From Euryarchaeota archaeon UBA463 (lineage in GTDB: Archaea > Thermoplasmatota > Poseidoniia > Poseidoniales > Thalassarchaeaceae), in contig DAOI01000031.1 of assembly GCA_002501805.1 (NCBI GenBank), positions 31,098 to 49,944 on the forward strand: a stretch of 18,847 bases of DNA, in the 5' to 3' direction. Of this stretch, positions 13,273 through 18,847 are shown piece by piece. The stretch's first letter is position 1. Each line of letters opens with the position of its first letter. The notes under the pieces are model-generated. The model made no database searches. It saw only the letters and a list, made by a program, of their open reading frames with translations, and was not told the origin of the DNA. Position numbers and translations under genes: made by a program.

Positions 13273-13722
13273 ATGAGAGACGACGTGGGACAGGATGTTA
13301 TCGAACGGCTCGGGAGCAGGGATTTGAATGATGATGGAGAAATAATCAACCTAGCGATTGTTGGTTCAAGCAGATACTATGACTACTCTAACTTCGAGTC
13401 CTTAATTGAATCATGGATAGATATGAACGGTTATCCGGACCTGATTATTGTAGGGGGCGCTAGTGGTGTTGACTACATGGCTGAGAGATGGGCAACGAAT
13501 AATTCGATTGCTATAGCGATATTCTCAGAGGAATGGGATGATCCACGTAGAGGGCTTGAGGACAGAGGCAGGCCCGAAGCACCGAATTCCCTGACTGAGA
13601 AAATTCTGAAATCTTCGAGTCATATATTGGCAATGCCTTCAGCGACCAGTAAATGGACCAGGGTAGTAATCAGAGAGGCGAAAGAGAGAAGAATACCAAT
13701 TGAGATACATGAATTGGAGTAA
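13273..13722 (+). CDS. SLOG-domain (DUF2493/YspA-like) nucleotide-binding protein
   Basis: A 149-residue Rossmann-like protein (158 if started at ATG 13246). The core begins with strand NLAIVGSSRYYDY (26-38). The glycine-rich SLOG loop follows as VGGASGVDYMAERWA (60-74), the hallmark of the DUF2493/DprA-LOG superfamily, which binds nucleotides or nucleotide-derived ligands. The C-terminal half has the expected ATSKWTRVVIREAKERRIPIEI helix-strand pair, but the usual serine-glycine loop is altered. Specific function is unknown; relatives are found in ADP-ribose or signalling-nucleotide contexts and in defence systems. Here it stands alone, divergent from sufS, ending 2 nt before the tRNA-Glu CCA on the opposite strand, with no sign of a defence operon. 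Confidence 0.8.
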   Translation: MRDDVGQDVIERLGSRDLNDDGEIINLAIVGSSRYYDYSNFESLIESWIDMNGYPDLIIVGGASGVDYMAERWATNNSIAIAIFSEEWDDPRRGLEDRGRPEAPNSLTEKILKSSSHILAMPSATSKWTRVVIREAKERRIPIEIHELE

Positions 13723-13724
13723 AT

Positions 13725-13802
13725 TGGTGCTCCTGCCGGGATTTGAACCCGGGTCGCCGGGATGAAAACCCGGTATGATGGACCGAACTACACCACAGGA
13801 GC
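13725..13802 (-). tRNA. tRNA-Glu (anticodon UUC)
   Basis: Read on the - strand. The acceptor GCTCCTG pairs with CAGGAGC and the anticodon stem CCGGG with CCCGG around the loop TTTTCAT. This places TTC at 13766-13764. The T-arm is CCGGG with TTCGAAT. The discriminator is A (13728) and CCA is encoded at 13727-13725. There is no intron. It is packed between the end of the SLOG gene and the VTT protein gene. Confidence 0.95.
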
Positions 13803-13825
13803 TAAAGCCTCCGAGATGTGGTCGA

Positions 13826-13835
13826 CACATAATCG
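13826..13835 (-). promoter_or_regulatory. Candidate TATA box of tRNA-Glu
   Basis: The - strand reads CGATTATGTG, centred about 28 nt upstream of the tRNA 5' end at 13802, a normal archaeal spacing. It is the most AT-rich short segment in the gap. No other element is obvious in the 76-bp gap to the next gene. Confidence 0.4.
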
Positions 13836-13878
13836 AATCGGGTAGAAGGACACTCTGAATCCCTCAATCAGGTTCAAA

Positions 13879-14490
13879 TTACTCTTCTTCCTCCAATAGA
13901 GAATCCCACCAACGAATCGCTGGCAGGAAAGCCACTAGGGAAACCACGGTTAGTATGGCCCAAATTAGTGGATTAGATAATAGGTTTAGTAATTGGTCCC
14001 CCCAAACACCGATTACTATTCCTTGAATTCCAAATCTCAATCCCCTTCCCCACAAACCTGCAATGATAAATTGACGCTTGTCCATCTCCCCCATTCCTGC
14101 TATCCATGCGAGGGCTTTGTAGGGAATTGGCGAAAGTGCGGCGATGAATATACCAGCGCTCCCATATCTGTCAATTAGATTATCCAATCTGACAATATGC
14201 TTTCTATTTATGAATCTCTCAGCGAAATTTCGTCCCAATACCTTTCCTAGCCACCATCCTAAAACCGCTCCTGCAACACTGGTTAATGTCACTATTAGCC
14301 AGATCAGAAATAATTCCATTGGCTCCCCTTGTGCGTCTAAGTACATTGGCAAGGTTAGTGCTTCAGGTGGAATGGGTTGGATAACTGCTTCAGTGAATGA
14401 TAGAATTCCCAGTCCCGGGAGGCCCAAATCAAGTGACCACTCAATATAGGAATCCCATGTATCCCAAAACTGACCTGGCAACAGTCCCAT
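13879..14490 (-). CDS. DedA/VTT-domain (YqaA-like) membrane protein
   Basis: A 203-residue polytopic membrane protein of the SNARE-associated/VTT (DedA) superfamily. The family features are visible: an early Glu-Pro re-entrant segment, FTEAVIQPIPPEA (32-44), and a second one, ALSPIPYKALAWIAGMGEMDKRQFI (118-142), followed by GRGLRF. Hydrophobic helices lie at about 59-83, 154-166 and 172-190. DedA-type proteins are thought to move or scramble lipids, including polyprenyl-phosphate carriers, across the membrane; the archaeal role is unsettled. The start ATG 14490 has a TATA-like box 25 nt upstream, consistent with a leaderless single-gene transcript. The C-terminus is acidic (LLEEEE). Confidence 0.87.
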   Translation of the reverse strand: MGLLPGQFWDTWDSYIEWSLDLGLPGLGILSFTEAVIQPIPPEALTLPMYLDAQGEPMELFLIWLIVTLTSVAGAVLGWWLGKVLGRNFAERFINRKHIVRLDNLIDRYGSAGIFIAALSPIPYKALAWIAGMGEMDKRQFIIAGLWGRGLRFGIQGIVIGVWGDQLLNLLSNPLIWAILTVVSLVAFLPAIRWWDSLLEEEE

Positions 14491-14510
14491 ATACGGTCGT
14501 CGATGTCATT

Positions 14511-14520
14511 GCATTATGAA
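14511..14520 (-). promoter_or_regulatory. TATA box of the VTT protein gene
   Basis: The - strand reads TTCATAATGC, centred 25 nt before the ATG at 14490. There is no Shine-Dalgarno sequence between them, so a leaderless transcript is predicted. Confidence 0.5.
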
Positions 14521-14577
14521 ATAGTGGTATTTGTGAGGAATTCTAGAGGCAAAACCAATGAAAGAGGGGCGTGACGA

Positions 14578-15078
14578 ATGAATATGGGAGATGGCATGGT
14601 TCTAGACACATCGGCCCTAATTTCTTGGCCCCTGTCTGAATTGAATGGTTCAATGATTGTTAATTCTCAGATTGCGGAACTGGAGAAGTTTTCCCCTACA
14701 AGAGCACAAATCATCCAATCCTTGGGATTGATAATTTCAGAACCCAGTAGAGATTCCATCTCTGAGGTCTCCAAGCTTGCAGTAGAGACGGGGGATATGT
14801 CTGGAATTTCTCAAACTGACTTAAGTTTAGTCGCTCTGGCGTATAGCAAAGGAGCCGTTCTGGTTACTGATGACTATAGGATGCAAAATCTGGCTGAGAA
14901 ACTAGAAATGGAATGGATGGCCGTTGTCATGGAAGGGATTTCCGAGACTTGGGAATGGGAATTGAGGTGTATCGGGTGTGGAACAGTATTCGATTCTCAT
15001 GAGAAACCCAGTCATAAGAAGAGAGAGATGGAAGAGTGCATAAACTGTGGAAGTAGCCTCAGGCTTCGTAAGAAATAA
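14578..15078 (+). CDS. Nob1-type endoribonuclease (PIN domain plus zinc ribbon)
   Basis: A 166-residue protein. Residues 7-120 form a PIN nuclease domain with acidic metal-binding residues: Asp10 in VLDTSALI, Glu34 in QIAELEKF, Asp81 in SQTDLSLVALA and Asp98 in LVTDDYRM. The C-terminal zinc ribbon has CIGC (Cys131, Cys134) and CINC (Cys154, Cys157), then a basic LRLRKK tail. This is the architecture of archaeal Nob1, which makes the final cut at the 3' end of 16S rRNA in the small ribosomal subunit. Length is typical of the archaeal form. Starts at 14578, 14584 and 14596 are possible; a GAGGGG stretch 9-14 nt upstream fits the first. Its stop directly abuts the convergent tatA stop. Confidence 0.9.
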   Translation: MNMGDGMVLDTSALISWPLSELNGSMIVNSQIAELEKFSPTRAQIIQSLGLIISEPSRDSISEVSKLAVETGDMSGISQTDLSLVALAYSKGAVLVTDDYRMQNLAEKLEMEWMAVVMEGISETWEWELRCIGCGTVFDSHEKPSHKKREMEECINCGSSLRLRKK

Positions 15079-15288
15079 TCACTCACTTTCCATATCTACT
15101 TCTGCGGTCATTCCGCCCCTATCCATGTCTTGCTCTGCCTTGGATGGAGTCGTTACTTCACTGACGGCCTTCTGGTATTCTCCCTTTGCTAAACCAACAT
15201 TCCTGGCTAGTTTTGGAATCTTGTCAACTCCAAAAATTAGTACTCCAAAAACAACTAGTGCTACTATCTCCACGGTACCTAGTGCCAT
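15079..15288 (-). CDS. tatA: Sec-independent translocase subunit TatA/TatE
   Basis: A 69-residue protein with the TatA layout: a short extracytoplasmic N-terminus, one transmembrane helix (about 5-20), then the hinge FGVDKIPKLARNVG (19-32) leading into an amphipathic helix and a polar acidic tail. TatA oligomers form the transport path for folded, twin-arginine proteins. A glutamate (Glu7) lies near the start of the helix where many TatAs have a polar residue. No tatC is in the window. A TATA-like element sits 26 nt before the ATG. The stop codon directly abuts that of the Nob1 gene on the other strand. Confidence 0.92.
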   Translation of the reverse strand: MALGTVEIVALVVFGVLIFGVDKIPKLARNVGLAKGEYQKAVSEVTTPSKAEQDMDRGGMTAEVDMESE

Positions 15289-15310
15289 TGTATCAGAAGG
15301 GGGTAGGGGC

Positions 15311-15318
15311 CATATCGG
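15311..15318 (-). promoter_or_regulatory. Candidate TATA box of tatA
   Basis: The - strand reads CCGATATG, centred about 26 nt before the tatA ATG (15288), again implying a leaderless mRNA. It lies in the 54-bp gap after the MoaD-like gene, so tatA may have its own promoter although it is codirectional with that gene. Confidence 0.4.
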
Positions 15319-15342
15319 TTGAATGCTTCGGATAAAAAATGG

Positions 15343-15618
15343 CTAACCTCCTGAAACTGGAGGGAGGAAGGCTACTTCTGAATGGTCTTCGAGAATGATA
15401 TCAAAATCAGAAGAAATGCTTCCGTCTACGGCCACTCTGAGGCCTTTAGAGGTATATTCTTCTAAATTTAATCTTGAAATTAGATCTGCTAATTTTGTAT
15501 CTGCAGAGAGTGGGATGTCTACTTCCCTCTCTCCCAGTGATTCGGCCAAAGGCCCAAAGAATAGTACTCTCACAATAATTGCCCTGCCTCCTGGATGAGC
15601 GGGGGCTTCCATGTGCAT
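15343..15618 (-). CDS. MoaD/ThiS-family ubiquitin-like sulfur carrier
   Basis: A 91-residue beta-grasp protein. The core VRVLFFGPLAESLGEREVDIP (16-36) and the segment VAVDGSISSDFDIILEDHSEVAFLPPVSGG carry the MoaD signature. The C-terminal Gly-Gly is the residue pair that is adenylated and thiocarboxylated. MoaD is the small subunit of molybdopterin synthase; archaeal relatives (SAMPs) also modify proteins and thiolate tRNA, and no moaE or E1-like gene is nearby to decide between these. Start at ATG 15618 is favoured by a TATA-like box 25 nt upstream; ATG 15612 is an alternative. The Suf desulfurase in this window could supply its sulfur. Confidence 0.88.
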   Translation of the reverse strand: MHMEAPAHPGGRAIIVRVLFFGPLAESLGEREVDIPLSADTKLADLISRLNLEEYTSKGLRVAVDGSISSDFDIILEDHSEVAFLPPVSGG

Positions 15619-15640
15619 CTTAGAAGGTCCTCAGCAATCA

Positions 15641-15646
15641 ATTAAT
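15641..15646 (-). promoter_or_regulatory. TATA box of the MoaD-like gene
   Basis: ATTAAT on the - strand is centred 25 nt before the ATG at 15618, predicting a leaderless transcript. It shares a 73-bp divergent intergenic region with the phosphatase promoter. Confidence 0.5.
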
Positions 15647-15663
15647 CGATTACGAACTATAGT

Positions 15664-15669
15664 AAATTA
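15664..15669 (+). promoter_or_regulatory. TATA box of the HAD phosphatase gene
   Basis: AAATTA is centred about 26 nt before the ATG at 15692. It lies upstream of the in-frame GTG at 15677, which is too close to the box to be a leaderless start, so ATG 15692 is chosen. Confidence 0.5.
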
Positions 15670-15691
15670 ATGTGGAGTGCTTGGGATAGGC

Positions 15692-16390
15692 ATGAATCGG
15701 ACAATAGCTGTCGTTTTCGACTGCGATGGTGTACTAACTGATAATGGGTCTTCTTGGCAGAATATCCATACTAAGTTTGGTACTGATTCCAAGGATGGAT
15801 CCCATAAAGAAACCCTGGAGATGTTTCTTGATGGAAAAATAACTGAAGAGGAATTCGTTGAGCATGATATCAGGCTGTGGAAGAGTGTGAAATCTGATAT
15901 ACATCGAGATGACATAATGAGATGCTACAGCGGAGTTGGGCTCATGAAAGGAGCTAGAGATGTTGTCGGAGAGCTTCAAAGTAGAGGAATCTATGTCGCC
16001 ATAGTGTCATCAGGCGTTGACTTATTTGTTGGTGCGATCGCAAATATGCTGAAGGTTGATGATTGGGCGGCTAATGGATTTGAGTGGGATGAAGACGGTT
16101 TCCTACAGAGGGGACTTCCTACCCGAGTATACTCTCACAACAAGGGATTGATGGTAGATAAGCTTGCGAGAATAAATGGCTTTGATACTAGTGGAATAGT
16201 GTCGATAGGAGACTCAAGTACTGACTTATCAATGAAGATTGGCGAATCCTCATTTATTGGCTTCAATCCAGCTAGAGAAAGAGCGTTGAATTCATTCTTA
16301 GAATCTGGAGTACCTGTGGTTGAAAGTAAGGATCTAAGGGACATATGGCCACACATATTCGACGGTGAAGAATTTCCTAGGGCTAACTAG
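15692..16390 (+). CDS. HAD-superfamily phosphatase, SerB-like
   Basis: A 232-residue cytoplasmic phosphohydrolase. All four HAD motifs are visible: the nucleophile Asp10 and acid Asp12 in VVFDCDGVLTD, Ser106 in AIVSSGVD, a motif III lysine (Lys151 or Lys157), and GDSSTDLSM with Asp174 and Asp178. A helical cap (about 20-85) follows motif I, as in phosphoserine phosphatase and related small-molecule phosphatases. The order and spacing match the SerB-like clade, so serine biosynthesis is possible, but substrate cannot be read from sequence. The 3' end overlaps the convergent polymerase gene by 4 nt. The gene stands alone with its own promoter. Confidence 0.88.
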   Translation: MNRTIAVVFDCDGVLTDNGSSWQNIHTKFGTDSKDGSHKETLEMFLDGKITEEEFVEHDIRLWKSVKSDIHRDDIMRCYSGVGLMKGARDVVGELQSRGIYVAIVSSGVDLFVGAIANMLKVDDWAANGFEWDEDGFLQRGLPTRVYSHNKGLMVDKLARINGFDTSGIVSIGDSSTDLSMKIGESSFIGFNPARERALNSFLESGVPVVESKDLRDIWPHIFDGEEFPRAN

Positions 16391-18036
16391 GCGAATGGTA
16401 TAGAAGCGGTCGCAAATGTATGCAGGTTGACCACAGTGAGGATGCAGGGTTTTGGTTGGAATCCCAACATTCTCTGAAAGTCGGTTTGATTTTGCCAAGT
16501 CGAACTGTGGACCATTGTTGTTCCTTTGTAATTGCCAACAAAGTGCCCATGTACGTGTCCAGTAACAAATATATCAGGTACTGTTGAAATTACCAAGTTA
16601 TCTTCTGGCTCTGGCGAAAGAGGTGTTTTTCCGCCCCAAGAAGGAGCTAGATGCCTCCTCTCTAGCATTGCCTGCATTGCTCTTTCTGGCTGAGAATATG
16701 AAACGGATCTCAATGTTGCAACAAAGTCATCTATACTCTTTCCATGGTATGATAGGACCCTTACGCCATGGAGACTGAAATCGCACGGATTTCCTACGAA
16801 GGTAGTATCTGAATAGTCTTGTTGGACTTCTGGATCGAGGGCTGGTTGGGGTTCTGCTGGCCTTACTGCATCGTGGTTTCCAGGCAGGATAATCACGTCC
16901 ACCCAATCTGGAAGGGCTTCAAGTAATCTTGCTAATTCGGAATACTGATGAAAAAGATCCTTGATTGATAGATGTCTATCTTGACCAGGATATATTCCGA
17001 CCCCATCAACACCATCTCCACTCAGTACGAAATACTTGATAGTCCGAGCTAACGGATCACTATTGAACCATGTAATCATTTTGTCCCACTGAGGTCCCAA
17101 GAACGTCATACTCCCTACATGTGTGTCAGAAAGGAATGCAGCTGATACGGCTTGGTCTTGTCCTGCCATGGACTTGGAATGCATGCCCAAAGGAGGTAGG
17201 TGAATATCCTGAACAAAGAAAATCGGATCTCCTTCGCCTACTAGGAAATATCCGCTCACTCCAACTACATCATCGTCCATGAGTCCATCCAATGCAGGGT
17301 GTACTTCAGAAGCTTCTGATGGTGGCTTTACGATGCATCTAACTTGCGCTGTTTCATCCTCGACAACGAACATCAAATTCTTGCTCTTGGCCCATCTCAT
17401 TTCAGTTGCCAGTCCCACCATTGTAACCTCATAGTCTCTGCTGGAATGTCTCTGACGGTTTCTCCAAGCCTCTGAGACAGGCGTTGGTCTCCTCGGGAGA
17501 GAGTTTGCAGAGATCATCATTGACCTGATTCTCTTTAGCCTATCAGTGAAGCAGGACCTCATATCTGACATCTTACCTTCAGTAACCGAGTTTCCGGTAA
17601 TATCGAAATGAATCTCGATCTCGGAGTCTACATCAGTAGCGTGCATAGGAAAATCTGCTAAATTGTAGTGTTCGAGTCCGTGTGGACGTGGAGCGGGAGC
17701 CAGTTCAAGGGCCTTCGAGGGAGCTACAGTCCTTCCTATGGAAGAGTGACTATTTGGATTTGGTAGCGTAACTTGCTGAGTAATAGTAGATTCTGCGGGA
17801 TTTGGGGTAACAGATGTAGGTGCCGTAATAGAGAGTAATTCACTAATTGTTCTGGAATCTAGGATTTTTACCCCGGACGCTCTAGCCGCTTGGATAAGAG
17901 GTTGCAAATCTTCTAGTTCCTGTATTAGCTCCTGTGACTTTCTACCCATCACAAGGATTCCTGAAGAAGCTAAAATTCGCTGTCTTGCAGGCCAATCGTC
18001 AGAGACCATGTCAGTCAAGAGAGAAGGGCGCCTCAT
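16387..18036 (-). CDS. polB: DNA polymerase D small subunit (DP1, polymerase II small subunit)
   Basis: A 549-residue small subunit of the archaeal replicative D-family polymerase. It carries the proofreading 3'-5' exonuclease and partners with the large subunit DP2, which is not in this window. A helical N-terminal domain (about 1-70) is joined by a Pro/Ser-rich linker to an OB fold (about 200-265, EVTMVGLATEMRW...VRCIVK). The calcineurin-like phosphoesterase domain follows with metal ligands in FLSDTHVGS (Asp304, His306), LSGDGVDGVGIYPGQ (Asp341), LPGNHDAVRP (Asn387, His388) and VTGHVHGHF (His494, His496). All key residues are present, so the nuclease should be active. It is 27 nt downstream of the PncC-like gene and probably in the same transcript. 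Confidence 0.96.
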   Translation of the reverse strand: MRRPSLLTDMVSDDWPARQRILASSGILVMGRKSQELIQELEDLQPLIQAARASGVKILDSRTISELLSITAPTSVTPNPAESTITQQVTLPNPNSHSSIGRTVAPSKALELAPAPRPHGLEHYNLADFPMHATDVDSEIEIHFDITGNSVTEGKMSDMRSCFTDRLKRIRSMMISANSLPRRPTPVSEAWRNRQRHSSRDYEVTMVGLATEMRWAKSKNLMFVVEDETAQVRCIVKPPSEASEVHPALDGLMDDDVVGVSGYFLVGEGDPIFFVQDIHLPPLGMHSKSMAGQDQAVSAAFLSDTHVGSMTFLGPQWDKMITWFNSDPLARTIKYFVLSGDGVDGVGIYPGQDRHLSIKDLFHQYSELARLLEALPDWVDVIILPGNHDAVRPAEPQPALDPEVQQDYSDTTFVGNPCDFSLHGVRVLSYHGKSIDDFVATLRSVSYSQPERAMQAMLERRHLAPSWGGKTPLSPEPEDNLVISTVPDIFVTGHVHGHFVGNYKGTTMVHSSTWQNQTDFQRMLGFQPKPCILTVVNLHTFATASIPFA

Positions 18037-18063
18037 GATGATATCGCTAACAGACTGCTGAAA

Positions 18064-18774
18064 CTACTCTTTGGAGTCCCAATCAGTCAGAGATGCTAAG
18101 TCAACCTTTCCGATGTCCTCAGCAACTGTCCGGGGGCTTTTCTGCCATTCCAAGCTCCCTTCCCACTCCTCGGAAGAGGGGTCTAACTGGGATGTATCGA
18201 ACGATCCTTCAGATGCGTCTCTATTCAGAGCCTCCTCCACTACAGCCTCATTCTCATCAACTCTATCTAAGGCCTCTAGTGTTAGCCTGAGTGCGAATGC
18301 GGCGAATGATTTCTTGTTATCCAATCTGTCATTATCCCCGAAGTCCATCCTCCTAGACAGGAAGTAATCTCCAGCTATCACCGCAACATGAACTCTGCCT
18401 ACCTCCTTATTGCTAGTCGAACCCCCGGGGCCGGCAATTCCTGTGATGCCTATTGAGACATTGGAATCGGACTGGAACTTGGCGCCCTGGGCCATCTGAA
18501 TTGCAACTTCGTGAGACACAGCACCAGCATCATCACTATCGAAGGCTGTCTTTTCCACGCCCAGTTCCCTCATCTTTGATTCATTAGAGTAAGTAATCCA
18601 GCCTTGATTAAACCATGCAGAAGCTCCTGAAATATCGGTAATCAGAGATGCAACCAGACCTCCTGTACAGGATTCTGCCACAGAGACTGTCCAGTCCCTC
18701 TTTCTGAGCCTTCTAGCAACGCGGGACGCGAGTCCAGCCGTCTCTTCGACCACGTATCGCCCCGGCGGCGTCAC
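18064..18774 (-). CDS. pncC: Nicotinamide-nucleotide amidase, PncC/CinA C-terminal family, with acidic extension
   Basis: A 236-residue protein with a stand-alone CinA C-terminal domain, which deamidates nicotinamide mononucleotide to nicotinate mononucleotide in NAD recycling. Signatures are VAESCTGGLVASL (32-44, likely catalytic Ser35), YSNESK (62-67) and IGITGIAGPGGST (108-120). The domain ends near residue 172, the normal family length. The remaining 64 residues or so are acidic, Ser- and Glu-rich and probably disordered, which is unusual. The start is GTG at 18774, which keeps the helix preceding the AESCTGG motif; no better ATG exists. It lies 27 nt upstream of the PolD small-subunit gene. 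The N-terminal MoCF-like domain of full CinA is absent. Confidence 0.9.
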   Translation of the reverse strand: MTPPGRYVVEETAGLASRVARRLRKRDWTVSVAESCTGGLVASLITDISGASAWFNQGWITYSNESKMRELGVEKTAFDSDDAGAVSHEVAIQMAQGAKFQSDSNVSIGITGIAGPGGSTSNKEVGRVHVAVIAGDYFLSRRMDFGDNDRLDNKKSFAAFALRLTLEALDRVDENEAVVEEALNRDASEGSFDTSQLDPSSEEWEGSLEWQKSPRTVAEDIGKVDLASLTDWDSKE

Positions 18775-18847
18775 TTATTGAATATTCAGTAATGTAACTA
18801 TTTCTAAACACAAATGGTAGAAAATTATTGGTGGGTCCGGCAGGAAT
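18775..18847 (-). promoter_or_regulatory. Region upstream of pncC; weak AT-rich promoter candidate
   Basis: On the - strand an AT-rich segment (GAAATAGTTACATT, about 18791-18804) lies roughly 20-30 nt before the pncC GTG and may hold its TATA box. No gene is visible in these last 73 bases. The motif match is poor. Confidence 0.3.

Noticed and set aside
13143..13349. 68-codon antisense frame across the sufS/SLOG intergenic region
   Set aside because: It overlaps the start of sufS and the SLOG coding sequence, has low-complexity Ser-rich translation and no plausible promoter or ribosome site.
13273..13722. SLOG protein as part of a defence island
   Set aside because: Neighbours are Fe-S assembly genes, a tRNA, a DedA-like protein and Nob1; no effector, nuclease or cyclase partner is adjacent.
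15047..15322. 91-codon + strand frame opposite tatA
   Set aside because: It is antisense to tatA, whose membrane helix and FG hinge are clear, and its own translation is Ser/Thr-rich without features.

Overview
The window looks like chromosome from a planktonic marine archaeon, most likely Marine Group II/III Euryarchaeota (Poseidoniales and relatives, Candidatus Thermoplasmatota). The archaeal call rests on the small subunit (DP1) of the archaeal D-family DNA polymerase, a Nob1-type PIN plus zinc-ribbon nuclease, an archaeal-type PheS, and TATA-like boxes about 26 nt before start codons with no Shine-Dalgarno sequence. The marine-group call is inference from style: acidic, Asp/Gly/Asn-rich secreted proteins, LVIVD-type propellers, GCTDP...DDGSCNY cysteine modules and YHYH domains. 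Genes are tightly packed on both strands, with many gaps below 100 bp and several overlapping ends. No transposase, integrase or CRISPR array is visible.

Bases 1-8184, all on the + strand, form a block of exported proteins. It begins with a 5'-truncated LVIVD-type propeller (2-1126). A paralogous lipoprotein propeller follows (1194-3149), then a small C-terminally anchored protein whose predicted mature N-terminus is histidine (3146-3685). Next come two consecutive Sco1/SenC copper-chaperone lipoproteins (3687-4415 and 4417-5517), each with an unusual insertion between the copper-binding CPDIC motif and the copper-binding histidine. The four genes from 1194 to 5517 overlap or sit 1 nt apart and look like one operon. 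A separate T-rich stretch and TATA-like box precede a very large mosaic protein (5590-8184) that joins Ig-like domains, a serine hydrolase and a YHYH domain. The theme of the block is extracytoplasmic, probably copper-linked chemistry; the actual reaction is unknown.

Bases 8108-18774 are housekeeping. On the - strand are pheS with an upstream zinc-ribbon membrane protein, then a sufS-sufE-sufT-like cluster for sulfur mobilisation and Fe-S assembly. folD lies on the + strand just after tRNA-Thr(UGU). After sufS come a divergent SLOG-domain protein, tRNA-Glu(UUC), a DedA/VTT membrane protein, Nob1, TatA, a MoaD/ThiS-like protein, a HAD phosphatase, the PolD small subunit and a PncC/CinA-type amidase with an acidic tail. 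Many of these appear to be single-gene transcription units with leaderless starts. The last 73 bases carry no gene I can support.
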